A stretch of DNA of 64,000 bases from Calamus simplicifolius (GCA_900491605.1 UESW01004233.1:937508-1001507), one strand, 5' to 3'. Shown: positions 24,601 to 34,929, counted from the first letter of the stretch. A program made the numbers and translations. The notes: generated by a model from the letters alone, not told the origin.

Positions 24601-26873
24601 ACTAAACGAATTGTGAAGCTTGAAAACGGTCTCAAGTATTTATATCCGGTTGAGGTTCTTAATCAGAAGGATGAGAATTCTGCACTCATCCACTATATTC
24701 AGGTACACATTTCATCCGATCTTTTTTCACTGTGGAGAAAGAGAACAATGGCACTGACACCCTAGTTTCATGCACATGCCCCATGTGCCAACTCCCCCAA
24801 TGAAAACACACACACACACACACAAAAGCACATTCATTGCACAAAAGAAGTTAAAAGAATTCTACAATCATGATTTGACCTTTACAATCATGATTTGATA
24901 AAGGTCATTCTGTACATGTGGTTGGAAGGCACAATATATCTGTTGGAATAGCAGGGAGCGTTGAAAGTGAAAGTTCATTATCCATTATCCTACTTTACTT
25001 CCCTTAAACTTGTTATATTGACGACATGATGGTCATTTGAGGCTCTATTGTTTGTGTAGGTTCATCAAGATGATGTTAAGCTAAATGTGAAACTTCAGCT
25101 GTTTGCTCTGATTGCGAAGCAACCAGCCTTCCATCAGCTTCGATCTGTTGAGCAACTTGGTTACATAACTGTTCTTTTGCAGAGGTATGGGGAGGCTCAT
25201 TTTTTTTCTGAGTCCTGCTTTTACAGTTGAAAAATGATGCATGGTTAAAATTGTGACATTGCCAGGTATGATTCCGGAGTGCGGGGTGTGCAGTTCATCA
25301 TCCAATCCACCGTAAAGGTACCTGATTTCTTCTTCTTCTTTTAAATGTGTAACATCCTATCTGCTATGCTTATTCTTAATTTTACAGGATCCAGCAGAGC
25401 TTGATGCAAGAGTAGATGCTTTTCTTCAGATGTTTGAGGGTAAACTTAATGAAATGACTCATGAAGAATACAAGGTAAGTAGCTCCTGTTTTCCAAGGGG
25501 CCCCATTTAGCTAAAATGCAGAATGGACATTGACTTGGTTTCGCAGAGGATGTGAGTATGATGTCCATTCAGTTCTACACAGCTGTACTGCTACTCTAGC
25601 AAGCCTATAGAAATAAATTTCATTTAGAATTTTAGATCAGAGAGGTCAAACTTGAGTCTTACACATTTTTGAGGATGCCAACTAATCTAACATAATTTGT
25701 GGACAAAAATTTAGAAGGTTTTTCCCTTTTTTTTTCTCCAAGCATCGGATGTGCGATGCAAGGACTTTATCTTTCAGGTAGCTTTACTCTCTTGTTACTC
25801 AGCAGACAAGGAAGCTTAATATCAAAAAATTATCTTGCTGGTCACATATGCTTTATATATGCTGATATATACTGTTAGCCAGCAATCAGATAACAACACG
25901 AGATAGAAAGATCGGTGATAGTAGTTTGTTCTTAAAAGAATACTTGAAAACCTGGCAGTACGATACATTATAGTCATATCCATTTATTGCTGTTTAATGA
26001 GACTTGTAGGAATAAAAGCATCTTAATAATTTAGTCTGGAGAAATAGGTTAACACAGTAGTGACTAATTTATTCTGTACAAATGAAGCCCCTCTAACCGT
26101 AAGTTGAACCGTTTACAAGTTGGTAAATGAGGTTAAACTTCTTCCAAATTCTAGAAAGTTTCTTTGTACTAAGGCAATTTTCTACCACATGCACAGGCTT
26201 TTCGCATGCATTCTTGCATGTATTATTAATGTACCACCGAAAAACTTGATGATGCCTGTGAAGAAATTAAATATCTTGCTCTTTGTTTTTGTTGCTATAT
26301 CTACGTGCTAGTAGTGTTAGGTAGAATAAATCTTGGTTTTAAAGATCATGTTTTAGTAGTTAACGTTGTTTTAGGATTATTTGCTATTGAAATGGCTGTT
26401 ACCTGCAGAGCAATGTGAATGTGCTTATCGATATGAAACTTGAGAAACACAAAAACCTGAGGGAGGAATCTGCATTCTATTGGAGAGAGATTGCCGACGG
26501 AACTCTGAAGTTTGATAGGAGAGAATTGGAGGTAAATTCTTGAGCTAAATTTATAGATATATCCTTATCTCTTGGTATTTAAGTCTGGAATTTGATGCAT
26601 CTGTTTTGTTAAAAATTACAGGTTGCGGCATTGAGAGATCTCAGCAAAGAGGAACTAGTAGATTTCTTCAATAACTATGTCAAAGTTGATGTACCGCATA
26701 GAAAGACTCTCAGCGTATATGTCTATGGTGCTCTGCATTCTGCTGGATACAAAGAATCATCCAAGAAGCTGATCCACCCAAAAACATGTCGAATTACTGA
26801 CGTCTTCAGCTTCAGAAGGTCAAGGCCTCTGTATGGTTCCCTCAAAGGGGGCCTCGGCCAGATGAAACTGTGA
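6627..26873 (+). CDS. Insulin-degrading-enzyme-like M16 zinc metallopeptidase, 3' half, 10 exons
   Basis: Exons: 6627-6688, 21931-22034, 24207-24408, 24494-24702, 25060-25184, 25266-25317, 25388-25474, 26409-26531, 26622-26873, all with GT/AG borders (nine segments; an expected exon just upstream of 6627 was not found). They encode the C-terminal half of an insulysin (family M16A): AQVAGLYY, then VVGYNHKMRILLETIIGKI, FQQPYSQALYYC, LRSVEQLGY and FIIQST. LRSVEQLGY corresponds to the conserved Arg/Tyr substrate-binding loop of the C-terminal lobe. The zinc motif HxxEH is in the N-terminal half, which is outside the window. The family degrades peptides; plant members are assigned to peroxisome or cytosol. 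The protein ends in -MKL, which only resembles a PTS1 signal. Phases agree at every junction except after exon 21931-22034, where one base is missing and a stop would follow at 24286. Confidence 0.85.
6689..7960 (+). other. Start of the 15.2 kb intron, with no gene seen
   Basis: This is intronic sequence of the peptidase gene with no recognised ORF. It ends in a run of 20 T (7,878-7,897) followed by a run of 14 G (7,915-7,928), 30 bases before the copia insertion point. Confidence 0.5.
7961..7965. repeat. Target site duplication of copia element 1, left copy
   Basis: AGATG directly abuts the LTR end TGTTGGCCC. The identical pentamer at 18250-18254 abuts the other end, which fixes both borders of the element. 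Confidence 0.85.
8789..8799 (-). promoter_or_regulatory. MSA-type MYB site in the 3' LTR of element 1
   Basis: The minus strand reads TCCAACGGCTA, an exact match to the plant M-phase-specific activator consensus YCYAACGGYYA, about 32 bases upstream of TATAAAA. A second site at 8829-8839 reads TTTAACGGCTA (one mismatch). In the other LTR that site is exact. Confidence 0.5.
8911..9320 (-). repeat. Palindrome-like U3 array, 14 units, in the 3' LTR of element 1
   Basis: On the + strand, alternating units GAGTCGGCTCC and GTGTCGGCTCC (some with the exact palindrome core AGTCGACT) recur at irregular spacing of roughly 15-55 bp. Fourteen units can be counted, most with the invariant TCGGCTCC or TCGACTCC. 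The array lies upstream of the TATA box in element orientation, where an enhancer would be expected. Confidence 0.8.
9484..9500 (-). other. Polypurine tract of copia element 1
   Basis: The minus strand reads ATCAAAAAGGAGATTAT immediately before the LTR start TGACC. This is the position and composition expected for the plus-strand primer of a copia element. Confidence 0.75.
10130..11467 (-). pseudogene. Env-like / plant transposon protein ORF of copia element 1
   Basis: After RNase H comes a third ORF that begins MAPKRRGSVFDAHCYEEAYG at 11,467, preceded by a 500-base leader. It then shifts frame: a block with QLVKEFYLNLS is at about 11,160-11,200, and a block with GQPINLAGMMIW and SLPYGMILTLVFRSQGVVIS at 10,680-10,873. 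These resemble the putative plant transposon protein domain (LPYGMLLT-type core) found 3' of pol in SIRE and some gypsy elements. The C-terminal part (10,130-10,500) is rich in charged heptad-like sequence, suggesting a coiled coil. No convincing signal peptide or membrane span is visible. Function is unknown; 'env-like' refers to position only. Confidence 0.6.
11573..11770 (-). repeat. Internal copy of the palindrome array, 7 units, ahead of the env-like ORF
   Basis: Seven units of GTGTCGACTCC or GAGTCGGCTCC type, the same motif as in the LTR U3, lie between the RNase H end (about 11,965) and the env-like ATG at 11,467. This places an LTR-type array inside the element, 100-300 bases upstream of the third ORF. 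Confidence 0.75.
11965..15100 (-). pseudogene. Copia element 1 pol: protease, integrase, RT, RNase H (broken)
   Basis: Read 5' to 3' on the minus strand. Protease active site LDSGCSRHMTG is at about 15,018-14,968. The GAG_pre-integrase block WLWHRRLGHAS, with the C-x2-C part CDACQFGKQTR, is at 14,656-14,390. Integrase remnants span 14,390-13,700. RT includes YGLKQAPRAWYDRL and the catalytic YVDD at 13,060-12,880, then MGELNFFLGLQ. RNase H includes VALSTAEAEYVAAGSCCAQ and IRCDNTK at 12,370-12,164, then the closing RTKHIEIRYHFIREHV block ending at 11,965. At least six frameshifts or stops separate these, so no polyprotein can be made. Catalytic residues that can be read are mostly intact, which suggests fairly recent decay. 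Confidence 0.85.
15600..16681 (-). pseudogene. Copia element 1 gag with CCHC zinc knuckle (frameshifted)
   Basis: It starts at the ATG at 16,681, 49 bases after the primer site. The N-terminal part contains RPPLFNGSNYSYWKARMKIF and MAQLNAKAMNVLYCALD, the UBN2 gag signature of SIRE elements. A frameshift near 16,310 leads to the block with SMEQNETITCMYTRF and VRKILRSLPRSWEAKVTAI. A stop near 16,050 is followed by an acidic/basic linker and the zinc knuckle CYECKKPGHFRYDC at about 15,745-15,800, with all four ligands present. It would form the particle shell and bind RNA if intact. Confidence 0.85.
16726..16743 (-). other. Primer binding site of copia element 1
   Basis: Adjacent to the LTR end CAACA, the minus strand reads AT then TGGTATCAGAGC, the standard copia PBS complementary to the 3' end of initiator methionine tRNA. 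Confidence 0.85.
17521..17527 (-). promoter_or_regulatory. TATA box of copia element 1
   Basis: The minus strand reads TATAAAA followed by AGGGG. It is the only well-formed TATA motif in the LTR and lies just downstream of the array and MYB sites, so it marks the likely U3/R border. Confidence 0.65.
17559..17569 (-). promoter_or_regulatory. MSA element (MYB3R-type site) 1 in the 5' LTR
   Basis: The minus strand reads TCCAACGGCTA, an exact YCYAACGGYYA match, 32 bases upstream of the TATA box. Family knowledge: this motif confers G2/M transcription through R1R2R3-MYB proteins in plants. Activity here is inferred. Confidence 0.5.
17599..17609 (-). promoter_or_regulatory. MSA element (MYB3R-type site) 2 in the 5' LTR
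   Basis: The minus strand reads TCTAACGGCTA, a second exact consensus match 40 bases upstream of the first. A third AACGG core (TTCAACGGTAA) lies at about 17,630. Confidence 0.5.
17675..18085 (-). repeat. Palindrome-like U3 array in the 5' LTR of element 1
   Basis: Same array as at 8,911-9,320, with units GAGTCGGCTCC, GTGTCGGCTCC and GTGTCGACTCC. The unit order is conserved between the two LTRs, with point differences in several units. Confidence 0.8.
18255..20184. other. Intron sequence with no recognised gene
   Basis: This is the remainder of the large peptidase intron. Short open frames on both strands at 19,222-19,446 overlap each other and match nothing recognised. An AT-rich block of TATAAT-type repeats runs from about 20,030 to 20,185. 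Confidence 0.4.
20185..20990. mobile_element. Foldback MITE-like element with long imperfect inverted arms
   Basis: The left arm (about 20,189-20,480) reappears as its reverse complement at about 20,700-20,985. For example, the block around TTAAAGCCAAAG at 20,260 pairs with CTTTGACTTTAAG at 20,910, and TAACTCTTTCAGG at 20,387 pairs with CCGAAAGAGTTA at 20,782. No transposase is present. TATAAT-rich DNA flanks both sides. It lies within the peptidase intron. Confidence 0.6.
21044..21237. mobile_element. MITE with about 37-bp terminal inverted repeats
   Basis: The left end GAGGTAGACTTGGCTACATT and the reverse complement of the right end GAGGTGGATTTGGCTACATT match closely and continue into AATGTAGCTAAG-type sequence. 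The internal part GTTCACACAATTCATGGATC is found again at 33,230-33,260, so this is a multi-copy family. AT-rich repeats flank it. Confidence 0.6.
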
Positions 26874-26917
26874 ACTCTTCTGCAGCGTAGCATTCTTTTG
26901 CTTTCAGGACTCAGCCA

Positions 26918-26923
26918 AATAAA
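26918..26923 (+). terminator. Poly(A) signal of the peptidase gene
   Basis: AATAAA lies 45 bases after the stop codon TGA at 26,871-26,873 and is followed by T-rich sequence. It is the best candidate 3'-end signal. Confidence 0.5.
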
Positions 26924-26929
26924 AAACTT

Positions 26930-28987
26930 AATGCAGATTTATCCTTTTCTTTTCCTTTTTTTTCCCAGTTATTGTACATTGCTTTAATTTTATTATCAAA
27001 TTAGTATTTGACATTTTAGGCATTGCTTAAGGAACTCAAACATAACATCTGTACTTGTTGATTCTAGTCTAATATAATTATCTAGAAAAAGTTGCATTCC
27101 CAATATTAAGTGTCACAAGAGACATGGTGATGAGAATTGAAATCTGGAGCCGATCACTTGTTATAGCTTGTTCGAGAATTTGTAGCACGTTCATATCTCC
27201 TATGTTGCGGCAAGTTCAAGGGCCCCACGATTTATTATTGCATACAGATAATAGAATATCTATAATTTCTTGTTTATTTTGTTTCTTTTTATACCTTCCG
27301 TCCTAGTAGTTTAATTTTTCAATCTTCAAAGATGATGGCTCAACATGCGAGAGAGAGTTTGTGTTTAAAACCTGTGATATCCAGGTAATAATAACTAATT
27401 TTGGAAAAAAAAATGACAGAGATTCCAATATTTCAAAAGTTATTTTGCAACTCTTAAGTTTGAAAATAAATGTTTGTTTCAAAATAATTTTTATCACAGA
27501 TTCGAGTGTTGCTAGATTTTGAGAATAAAAATATGGAAAACAAAATTATTCATGTTAGCTTTATAATCAATATGTAAGAGAATTTAATCGAGAAAGAAAA
27601 GAATCGTGCTATCAAATAATGTGCATTTATTACATTTATCATATTGGTAGAGTAGAATTAAAGTGGGAATGGACTGACGTTTTCAATTTTGATTTCATTT
27701 CATTGTTTGTTTACCTGAAATAACGTTAGAACTTTAGTTCCTTTAAAAATGGACAGCAAGAGGGCTAGCATGGGGTAGAGCGGGGATGAAGCAATGTCAA
27801 ATGGATCAAATCCAGAGCAATTATGGGTTTTTTTTTCCCTTTAGGTTTGTGAAATGAATAAATCTAAAGAAATCATGATTTATTGCTACTTGTAAAATTT
27901 TTTATTGAAAGCTTGAAATTGTATATTTCAATAAGAGTAACTAAATAATTTTACTAATGGATGTAATGGATATGCAGCTAGTAGGTTTGGGTGAGAAAAT
28001 CTTTATATCTATATCCAATCTAAACCCATGATGAGCACTGCCATATATTCCTATATAACCTTCATACGCTTCCAATAAAGCAAAAGCGGACAGGTACTCA
28101 CGGATTGAAAGAAAATTGTTTTCTCTATTTTAAAATGAGAACTCCGTTGCTGAAGGGGATGGAGTTTTACCACTCACCCATATCTTTTATTATTTTAACT
28201 TTTTATGTTACTAGGGGAACGTACTACCCCTAACATTAAATTTAATATTACTTATATCGTATCATCATAAAAAATAGTAATAACTTCATCATAATAATAT
28301 TAATTACAATGTAATACAGTATGATAGTATAATTAACATAATATTAATTTAATGTTATAATAATATAGAAAAATATATAACAACTTCTTTTTAATATTAT
28401 AACAATTATATGAAATTTTAATCTTATAAAATTGCAACAATTAATATTATAATATGAAAATTATTCCATTTAAATGTTAAATATTATTTTTGATGTTATA
28501 TATTATAAAAATTATATAACAACTTTCATTATAATATTATAACATATATATATAATTATAATAATATTACAATATTATATAGTTATTATGATAAATTTTT
28601 ATTTTAATGTCATAATATTTAACTTAATGTTATATTCATCATCATAAAAAATTTAATACAACTTTCATTAATATATTATTAAATTATCATATAAAATAAT
28701 ACTATATTTTATGTTATTATATTTCAATATAACTTATTATATTAATATAACTATGACACAAATATGTTATTGTCACATGAGTTATGTTAAATTTATGATT
28801 TGGATTTTTTGATGTAAAATTTGAAAAACAAAATTTATTGACCCTTTAATTCACTTTCTATGCATAAGGATGGATTAGAATTGCAAATTTATAATAAATC
28901 CGGTTTTATTCTTCTAGTTTTACAACAAATATAAGATTAAAATTAGCATTCCATTTTGTACTTAATTTTCTGACTAAAATTATATAT
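26930..28987. other. Intergenic DNA downstream of the peptidase gene
   Basis: No gene was recognised. From about 28,200 to 28,780 the sequence is a very AT-rich series of TTATAATATTA-type imperfect repeats. Confidence 0.4.
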
Positions 28988-28992
28988 TCATT

Positions 28993-30701
28993 TGTCAACA
29001 CCCCATCCTCCAGAGGCAACCGACAACAATCTGCACACTTGAGGTAATCGGATAGAATTTTGCTAGCCTTTATGTACGCTCCATAAAGATCTAGGAAACT
29101 CCAACAGATTATTACAAGCAGTATACTCTCAAAATTTTGTTTGTTAAAAACTTTTCATCCTTTGTTCAATTATACATATACATCGCTACGATATCATTTC
29201 AACATTTTACATCATCCTACTCAGAATAAATTTTTTTCTTTAACATCTTCAAGCAGTTTATTAGATCACATTCACAATTGATAACAAAATCACATATACA
29301 TACATTATACTCATAATGCCCTCCAAAACACAAGTCTTTTATAACAAAATGAGCATATGATACATCACCACATTTCACTATATACATGTATATATCCTTA
29401 TACATGAATATCACTCCGCACTAGGTCAACATACAAAGCTATCATCCGTATACTCTTACATTCAAGCAAGTTGTACAAGCTAAGGGTTCAGTCTCGCTAG
29501 CCTTGGTCCTACTAACCAGACTCACTGATCTGAGAATAAAAGTATCAACCATAGAAGGGTAAGACCCAAATCCCAGTGACTAGATAACCATCTAACCATG
29601 GGGAAGTAGAGAACCACAACACCGTTTCAGATAAAATCAGATATATATATAGTATGAGTAACATGGAATGCATATTGAAGATGATATCAGAAACTATAAA
29701 ACGTAGCTTATGCTTGCAACAATATACCAGTACTAAAATACTCTAAATATCTTTTCCACTGAAAATAAGGCATTTGTAAAGAAAATCCATGCTTGAGGTA
29801 TTATAAAACATAAACATTCTTTTCATACAGTACAGACTTTTTTATTCAATTCCTTGATCCCCTCTAGGATCTACTTGCTCATTGGCATCTCATATAAATC
29901 ATCCCACTGGGATAGATATTTGGCCCACTGGCCCTTTATAAAATACTTTGTATGCTTTTCAAATCTTGCCTATCAGCATTTCTTTTGAAAACCTTTCCCC
30001 ACTTGGAATACTTTTGGCTCACTGGCCTTTTTGAAATAAATGCATTTTAAAGCCATCATGATGCTGGGTTATATGTGATGCCTCCGAAGTACCATCCTAC
30101 AGTCGCCCTGCACAAATAGCACCCCTTACCATTGTAGTTCACTCAACAAGGTGAGCTTTGTCTCTTAACCTAGAGACCTCAGGTTTTCTCTCTGCCCCCA
30201 CGGGCTATATAATAACCAGCTCCACTAAGCTATGATTCATACCCTCATGGACTACTTGCAACCTGTCCCATTAGGCCTGGTCTAGCGTGCACTTACCCTT
30301 GGCCCTGGGGATCATCGTACGATTGAATCGCAAGGAGGTGCCGACTCAATAGTAATGTGCAATGCTTATGCTATAGCATAGTCTAAATGGTGATCAGCCC
30401 CATGCTGCTTGAATACTCTGTTTGAACATGCATCAAAATATGTTTTTGTGAAGCCTTGTCATGCAAATTTGCTATGTATGCATATGAAATCCACATATCA
30501 AAAACCAAGCTAAATTCTCCCGTTTGAAACTCATGTTTTACTTCTTTACTCAAATATATATACTTTAAATTCATGTATTAAAATTTATGCTCAAAGACTC
30601 ATGCATCATAATATCATATACTAGGTTCTCATTTTTTAGATTTAAAAACACATATTTTGATTACCCAACTAAGCACATCATACCACAACTAGGTATTAAC
30701 A
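28993..30701 (-). repeat. Candidate solo LTR
   Basis: The segment begins TGTCAACACC and ends GGTATTAACA, so the two ends form a short imperfect inverted repeat with TG...CA termini. TCATT precedes it (28,988-28,992) and follows it (30,702-30,706). The reverse strand ends GGGGTGTTGACA, the usual style of Ty3/gypsy LTR 3' ends, and holds a TATATATA stretch near 29,640. The right border is less sure. Sequence of similar style continues to about 31,560, so the TCATT match could be chance and the true LTR longer. Confidence 0.4.
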
Positions 30702-30706
30702 TCATT

Positions 30707-31650
30707 ATACTAGCTCAAAATAAATTTTCATTGCTAGATGAAAAACCCACTCACCTTAGTAGATTACTCTTAAACGGGTACTCAACTTCAGTATTCTTGC
30801 TCCTTGAAATAACTCTCTTGACCTATGTCATCATATAGATACAATAGCTATTAGAGTTACCTGTACGCAAGGTTTTCCCTGAAACCATGCATGCATGCAT
30901 GCTCTAACTTCTGATATCACATAACTTTCTTCTACCCTTTCTCTACTTAGGGTACACAAGAATCATCTCATCTACAATAATCTATGCTATACTGGGTTTA
31001 GGAAAGTCATAGCTTACATGAAAATTAGCATGGACCTCGAGCTTCTTTTTCCTTCATTTTCTCTCTCTCTTTTTTTTCTTCTTCTTCCTTTCTTCTCTTT
31101 TCTTTCTTTCCTTCCTTCTCTCCTTCCTTCTTTCGACTCTCCTCTCCCCCCCTTTAAATTTTTTTATTTCTTTCCTTCCTTCTTTCCTTCTGCCAACTCT
31201 CCTCTCGCCCCCTTTAAATTTGTATTCAGAGGTGGCTTGGAGGAGAAGACATGAGAAAAGAGGTTTTAAATGACTCAACACATTTACCATTTTATCCTCA
31301 ATAGTTATTAATGCACGCTTTTTGAAAAATACATGGCTCACTCCTAACCCTACTATTTTGCCCTTCAAATATCTTTATCAATTTGCCTTTAGCAACAATT
31401 GCAAATGACCTCGGAGTCTTTTCCTATTTTAACCCTAAAAATTTTTAATTGACTTCCCAGGGTCACCCATCGCTCGTACATGAGTACGCTTAACTTCTTG
31501 TAATCGTACACGAGAGGTTCATTGAACCCTTTCAAAATAGTATACCATTAAGTCACAACTCAACCACTTTTTAATTATCAATGCATAAGGAATGAGCTGC
31601 CTATGATAGTCCTTGATAGTACATAAGTACTAACCATGTAAGTCTTAATT
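30707..31650. other. Non-coding stretch with pyrimidine-rich tracts
   Basis: A CTTT/CCTT-rich low-complexity tract occupies about 31,050-31,215 and produces spurious open frames on both strands. Near 30,885 is a four-fold ATGC repeat. It may be a continuation of the LTR-like sequence to its left. Confidence 0.35.
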
Positions 31651-31809
31651 TATAGACTAAATTATTGTTATTCTTTTAAATTTGATACTTTTATGTAATA
31701 TTTTCAGGAAAAAATATTGTCAAGTTGAAGAACTCGATTTTAGAAGTCCAACTATACAAACGACACTCAAATCAAACTTGAAACAAGCTCAAAATAAAAT
31801 TTTTAAGAT

Positions 31810-32095
31810 TTAACCCAGAGTTGGCTCTTGCACGAGTCGACTCGAGATCACCAATCGACTCCTGGAGTCAGCTCGAGCAGAACACATTTTCCCCCTTCTT
31901 TGTAAAACTATGTGAGTCGACTTAAACCCTATGTGAGTCGATTCGAGCACGATGTTGAATTGTTATTTCACTATTTTTCTGACTGAATCGGCTCGCCCAC
32001 TGTGAGAGTCAGCTCAAGAGCGTGCCAAAAGTGTCAAACCTATGCTAAAGCGTGCTAGAGTCGACTCCTCCCTAAGAGTCGACTCCAAACACTGA
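31810..32095. repeat. LTR-like fragment with AGTCGACT motifs
   Basis: Motifs such as GAGTCGACTCGAG, GGAGTCAGCTCGAG and GAGTCGACTCC recur at least nine times with irregular spacing. This resembles the U3 arrays of the SIRE LTRs but with different intervening sequence. No borders or partner LTR are seen, so it is most likely a decayed LTR piece of a third family. Confidence 0.5.
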
Positions 32096-32814
32096 AACTC
32101 AACACTTAAGGGAAAACTCACATTAGGCTAGATTTTCTTGTGATTTTAACTGATTAAAAACTTAAATCTCTCAAATTCTTAATCAAAATCATTAGCACAC
32201 AAGAAATACTCATTTTTACCATAAAATTTTTCTTTTTACATTTGTCAATGGCCAAATATATTATTGAAACCATCCAACTCTCGTTACAATGAAAATGTCA
32301 TTAATATAATAAGATTGCAAAATTTTTAAATGTTACATTATTTGTTTCATTTTTATGTTGATTTCATTTTTATCTTGATTCATCCCTGCATTTATTCTGC
32401 AACTAGATGAGAGTGACTCCAAATCTTATGCTATTTGGACCTTGCCGAGAAAGAAATGGATACAGTCAACAATGAAGAAGTCATGATGTCAACTCGAGAT
32501 GACTAAATTTAGCGTGAAAGGAATTCAAGAATTTTAGAGAAAGTCTTCAATCATCGTGTTCCTCGGAAGACCCTTCACACCTGTCAGCTTAGGAGTAGTG
32601 AAAAAAAATTGACAGCCACAAGTAGCTCTTGATTGCCTTATTTTCCATGTCGTAGTTAAACCCTCCTTGAGATTACTAGCATCTTATAGCCTCAATGCTT
32701 TTCTCCTCTTCCGGTCACCTTGTGAACGGGAAATTTATCATTTCATCCATTGCAACTCATAAAAAAAAAAAGTAAGAAAAGAATCAAAAATTTTGAAAAG
32801 ACATCTTAGTATAT

Positions 32815-33040
32815 TTAGGGTCTGTTTGGATAGAGAAGTATGGAGGAGAAAATGAAAGGAAGGAGAAACAACATTAAAAACCTTTATTTGAAAAGAGGGT
32901 AAAATAAGAAAAGGGAAGAGAACAATTAGGAATGGTAATTTTATTCCGATTCAATAGGGACCCATCCTAACCAGGGCAGAGCCTTCAAGCTTTAATTAGG
33001 TTTGACGTGGATTTAGGAAAAAATTGAAAGACATGTACTT
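32815..33040. other. Possible MITE end and non-coding stretch
   Basis: GGGTCTGTTTGGATAGAG followed by A/G-rich sequence is typical of a terminal sequence of monocot MITEs. No matching opposite end was found nearby. The preceding 32,100-32,815 shows nothing recognisable. Confidence 0.3.
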
Positions 33041-33099
33041 GAGGTCAAGACAAAGTCGATATATACAATCCTTGTTCCAAAACCTGATCTGAAACCCTG

Positions 33100-33150
33100 A
33101 TACATATATGTATGTATATATATACATATATGTATATACATATATGTATA

Positions 33151-33184
<34 letters not shown>

Positions 33185-33190
33185 CTTGAC
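33100..33190. repeat. TATG/TATA microsatellite
   Basis: The tract consists of TATATG and TATG repeats and ends in five TATG copies. It borders the left side of the MITE copy at 33,185. Confidence 0.7.
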
Positions 33191-33545
33191 TACATTCGAA
33201 TATGGTAAGTTTAGATCTAGTCATCTCCTCCGTCCTTTGTTTCATACGATTCATTGATCCCAAGATAAAAAAAAAATAGAAAAGACAGGGTGGCTTTGGA
33301 ATATATGTGGATGCAAGGTGAAGAAGATGGGTAGATCCTAAATTTGACTACATATGAATAGCTAAGTCTATCTTTCTCTATATATATTATATGCAGGCAT
33401 GTGTATGAATGTACACAAATATTTATATGTAGTTAAGCCCAAATTGAATTACCTTTTCACTATTGGATCCATATGAATTTTGAAGTCAAAAGATACTTGT
33501 TAATCATTGTTAGTTATTTTTTATTTTTTTAAAGTATATTTATGA
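33185..33545. mobile_element. Second locus of the 20,185-21,240 MITE family
   Basis: The segment 33,185-33,380 repeats the layout of 21,044-21,237: CTTGACTACATT at the left, TTAGATCTAGT, ATACGATTCATTGATCC, GGGTGGCTT, then TTTGACTACATATGAATAGC at the right. The segment 33,420-33,545 matches one arm of the foldback at 20,185-20,320. The two related units are in the same neighbour order as in the peptidase intron. Confidence 0.5.
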
Positions 33546-33795
33546 GATGAGATATGCATTTCTAAGATGGGATAATATACTTTATCATCTTTATGTGCGC
33601 TGGGATTCCATTTTTTTGGTTTGTGGGAGGGAGGGGGAAGATGCTGGGGATGGGGTAAGAAGAATTCAGACCACGTTTTCCCACCAGCCATGAATTGACA
33701 CGAATTCCACCCGTCCCAACCTACATTCTCAAACTCGGCTTAAAGTCCAACATGAAACAAGCAAACGGGGTTTGGCCCATTTCTAGTGCTACTCC

Positions 33796-33797
<2 letters not shown>

Positions 33798-33850
<53 letters not shown>
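33798..33850. repeat. (TA)n microsatellite
   Basis: An uninterrupted TA dinucleotide run of about 25 units. Confidence 0.85.
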
Positions 33851-33851
<1 letters not shown>

Positions 33852-34036
33852 ATTTCTATAACTAAAATATTTAATAAAAAATGTATTTATAAGTTAAATA
33901 AGTAATCCACATACACATCTATTTATTTATTCTCCTCCATTTTTCTAAAGATCATAAATTAGCTAAGCTCTATTTAAAGAGATCTTTATCAATTGCTTGT
34001 CCACGTAACACATACAAGCATTGGTGCTTGCTGCTA

Positions 34037-34909
34037 CTAATTTTTGTTCTTGACTTGGGCATGAGGTGGCAGCATACGATTGGATCCGGGTCTTTTCTCT
34101 AACCTCTTCGATAAGATCGAGGTTAGTTCATAGCTGTTCGTCGTTCGCATTTCGAAGTAGCCTTCAACTCTGGGCGAGGGTAAGCTGATCTCGATTGGGA
34201 TGATGGCTTCAATGCCAAAGGCCATCCTGAATGGAGTCTCACTAGTTGGAATTTGCTGCATCGTTCTGTAGGCCCAAAGGATGTGGTGAAGCTCATCTGC
34301 CCACCTACCGCAGGCTCTGTTCAGCTGAGCTTTTATTCCTTGCAGTAGGGTTCAATTAGCTATCTCTACCTCGCTATTTGTTTACGGATGCCCAATCGAG
34401 GTAAGTCGGCTAATGCCATGGTCTTCATAGAACTCCCAAAATTTTGGGTTATCGAACTGTCAATCATTATCGATGATGATTGTATGTGAAAGGCCGAATT
34501 GGCAGATGATGGAGCACCGGACGAAATCTTTAACTCGGGCCTCGGTGATCTAAGTCATTGCCTCGGCTTCAATCCACTTTGTAAAATAATCTATGGCCAC
34601 GAGTAGGAATTTCCTCTGTCGGTGACAGGAGGAAGAGAATGTCCATTTCCCATTTTGCAAAGGGCCAAGCAGCCATGATGGTTGTCAAGGATGTTGACGA
34701 AAGTCTTTGGATGTTTTATTGACACTGGAATGAGTCGCATCTTCGAACAAGGTCATCGAATCCTTCACCATAGTAGGCTTGTAGTATCCTTGCCGTAATA
34801 CTTTGTGGTAGAGGGCCCGACCTCGTAGATGATTACCGCAGATGCCTTCATGGACCTCTCGCAGGGCATAGTCAGCTTCTGATGACCTAAGGCAGTTAAG
34901 CAGCGGCAT
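34037..34909 (-). pseudogene. Gypsy integrase remnant
   Basis: The zinc-binding part (34,909-34,685) contains LREVHEGICGNHLRGRALYHKVLRQGY-type sequence with an H-x-H arrangement. The C-terminal part (34,261-34,037) contains TPFRMAFGIEAIIPIEI, typical of the end of the gypsy integrase core. The catalytic core between them (34,680-34,270) is frameshifted. The last 60 bases no longer look like integrase but match the start of the element's own gag region. Confidence 0.75.
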
Positions 34910-34924
34910 GGAGAAAGAACATTT

Positions 34925-34929
34925 GTAGA
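34925..34929. repeat. Target site duplication of copia element 2, left copy
   Basis: GTAGA here is repeated at 46,339-46,343 directly after the right LTR, giving exact borders for the insertion into the gypsy element. Confidence 0.85.

Noticed and set aside
31018..31368. Open frames of 78 and 104 codons on opposite strands
   Set aside because: Both translate a CTTT/GAAA low-complexity tract into runs of F/S/P or K/R/E.
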